Positions 63,139 to 64,000 of a stretch of 64,000 nucleotides of DNA are shown in pieces. This DNA is from Odoribacter sp. (GTDB taxonomy: Bacteria > Bacteroidota > Bacteroidia > Bacteroidales > Prolixibacteraceae). How positions within the stretch are numbered: position 1 is the first letter of the stretch; the number at the start of each line of letters is the position of its first letter. Location of the stretch: positions 62,001 through 126,000 of the forward strand of contig PNOH01000004.1 in assembly GCA_013824715.1 (NCBI GenBank), in the 5' to 3' direction. Under the pieces are notes generated by a model that ran no database searches, was not told the DNA's origin, and was given only the letters and a program-made list of their open reading frames with translations. A program made the position numbers and the translations under genes.

Positions 63139-64000
63139 ATGGAATATAATTTCTCCGAAATAGAGCCGAAATGGCAGCAATACTGGGAAGAACACCAGAC
63201 ATTCAAAACTGAAAACGATTTCTCGAAACCAAAATATTACGTGCTCGATATGTTCCCGTATCCTTCCGGAGCTGGTTTACACGTGGGACATCCCGAAGGT
63301 TATACGGCCACCGACATTGTCTGCAGATATAAAAGAATGAAGGGTTTCAACGTACTGCACCCGATGGGTTGGGACGCATTCGGGTTGCCAGCCGAGCAAT
63401 ATGCCATTCAAACCGGTACACATCCGGCTGATACGACCAATAAAAATTGCGACAATTTCCGCCGTCAGATCAAATCACTGGGTTTGAGCTACGACTGGGA
63501 CCGTGAAATCAATACTACCGACCCCAAATATTTCCGCTGGACGCAATGGATTTTCACCAAATTATTCAACTGCTGGTTCGATCCTGAAGCCGGGAAAGGC
63601 CGCCCAATCAGCGAACTGCCCATCCCTGACGATATTCAGGCTCAGGGACAAATTGCCATCAACAAATACATGGGCGAAAAACGTCTGGCTTATTACGACA
63701 ACGCGCAGGTATGGTGGTGCCAGTCGTGCAAAACAGTTTGTGCCAACGAAGAGGTTTTAACTGATGGTTCTCACGAAAAATGCGGACACCAGGTGACCCG
63801 CAAAAACCTGAAACAATGGTTACTCCGGATCCCTCATTATGCTGAACGTTTGCTCGAAGGTCTTGACAATCTTGATTGGCCGGAAGGAGTGAAAGACATG
63901 CAGAAAAACTGGATTGGTAAATCGACCGGCGCCGAAGTTGACTTTGCCATCGAAGGAATGGAAGAAAAACTTCGTGTTTACACCACCCGCCCTGATACCT
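63139..64000 (+). CDS. leuS: Leucyl-tRNA synthetase, N-terminal part cut by the window edge
   Basis: 287 codons of a gene that continues beyond the window. It begins [16 protein letters not shown], and the class I HIGH-type signature is [12 protein letters not shown] near 47-58, with [12 protein letters not shown] ahead of it. A zinc-binding insert (WCQSCKTVC...KCGHQVTRK, residues about 193-220) and the start of the editing domain ([15 protein letters not shown] near 255) follow. It attaches leucine to tRNA-Leu in the cytosol. About two thirds of the protein lies outside. Confidence 0.97.
   Translation, partial: MEYNFSEIEPKWQQYWEEHQTFKTENDFSKPKYYVLDMFPYPSGAGLHVGHPEGYTATDIVCRYKRMKGFNVLHPMGWDAFGLPAEQYAIQTGTHPADTTNKNCDNFRRQIKSLGLSYDWDREINTTDPKYFRWTQWIFTKLFNCWFDPEAGKGRPISELPIPDDIQAQGQIAINKYMGEKRLAYYDNAQVWWCQSCKTVCANEEVLTDGSHEKCGHQVTRKNLKQWLLRIPHYAERLLEGLDNLDWPEGVKDMQKNWIGKSTGAEVDFAIEGMEEKLRVYTTRPDT

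Overview
The window is a gene-dense stretch of a Bacteroidetes chromosome. The evidence is the core gene set (type III glutamine synthetase, Bacteroidetes-type LptE, an ExbB-ExbD-ExbD-TonB cluster, an RprX/RprY-like two-component pair, DUF6048/DUF6452 proteins) and promoters with the phylum's -7 box TAnnTTTG, often 19-20 bp downstream of TTTG. Two GH29 fucosidases, a fucose uptake cassette, a GH20 hexosaminidase and an [FeFe]-hydrogenase maturase gene suggest a fermentative glycan degrader, possibly Marinilabiliales/Prolixibacteraceae; that family-level placement is inference.

Layout. 1-5.2 kb: a truncated secreted protein, a six-hairpin-type glycosidase, a small conserved membrane-anchored protein, a TPR/DUF1186/SEC-C protein and a PIN toxin-antitoxin pair. 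5.3-12.6 kb: groES-groEL, a GH29 lipoprotein, the operon sigma54 activator-lptE-TPR-secG, and kdsB. 12.7-18.3 kb: a RelE-type toxin-antitoxin pair, an acyl-CoA synthetase with its XRE-cupin regulator, a membrane protein, a lone hydG and a small Lys/Glu/Cys-rich exported protein. 18.4-31.8 kb: aldo/keto reductase, DUF6048/DUF6452, lepA, an RprXY-like system, acpP-fabF-rnc, purN, a DEAD-box helicase and glnA type III. 32-40 kb: a PorE-like TPR/propeller/OmpA lipoprotein, then a repeat-rich patch with a decayed REP-associated transposase, four palindromes, two copies of a 40-bp element and an AbiU2-like gene, followed by purM-prfA-[MNT-HEPN]-pyrF. 40-49.6 kb: the TonB energising cluster with a TPR protein and a PstS-like protein, tRNA-Ser(GGA), asparaginase, tatD and gdhA. 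49.9-59.2 kb: the fucose cassette (fucP, mutarotase, fucosidase), cyclophilin, an EamA transporter, GH20, and a TonB-plug protein without a barrel. 59.3-64 kb: an M55 peptidase, a 125-bp composite palindromic repeat, an unrecognised 414-aa protein, an alpha/beta hydrolase preceded by a third copy of the 40-bp element, and the 5' part of leuS.

How it works together. Housekeeping operons (envelope biogenesis, fatty acid synthesis, purine/pyrimidine synthesis, translation) are interrupted by small selfish or defence-type modules and non-autonomous repeats. The most distinctive signals are the 40-bp element found just upstream of three unrelated accessory genes, always in the gene's orientation; the palindromes around a truncated RAYT; an MNT-HEPN module wedged between prfA and pyrF and overlapping pyrF by 4 bp; a sigma54-type promoter before groESL; and hydG without hydE, hydF or a hydrogenase nearby.
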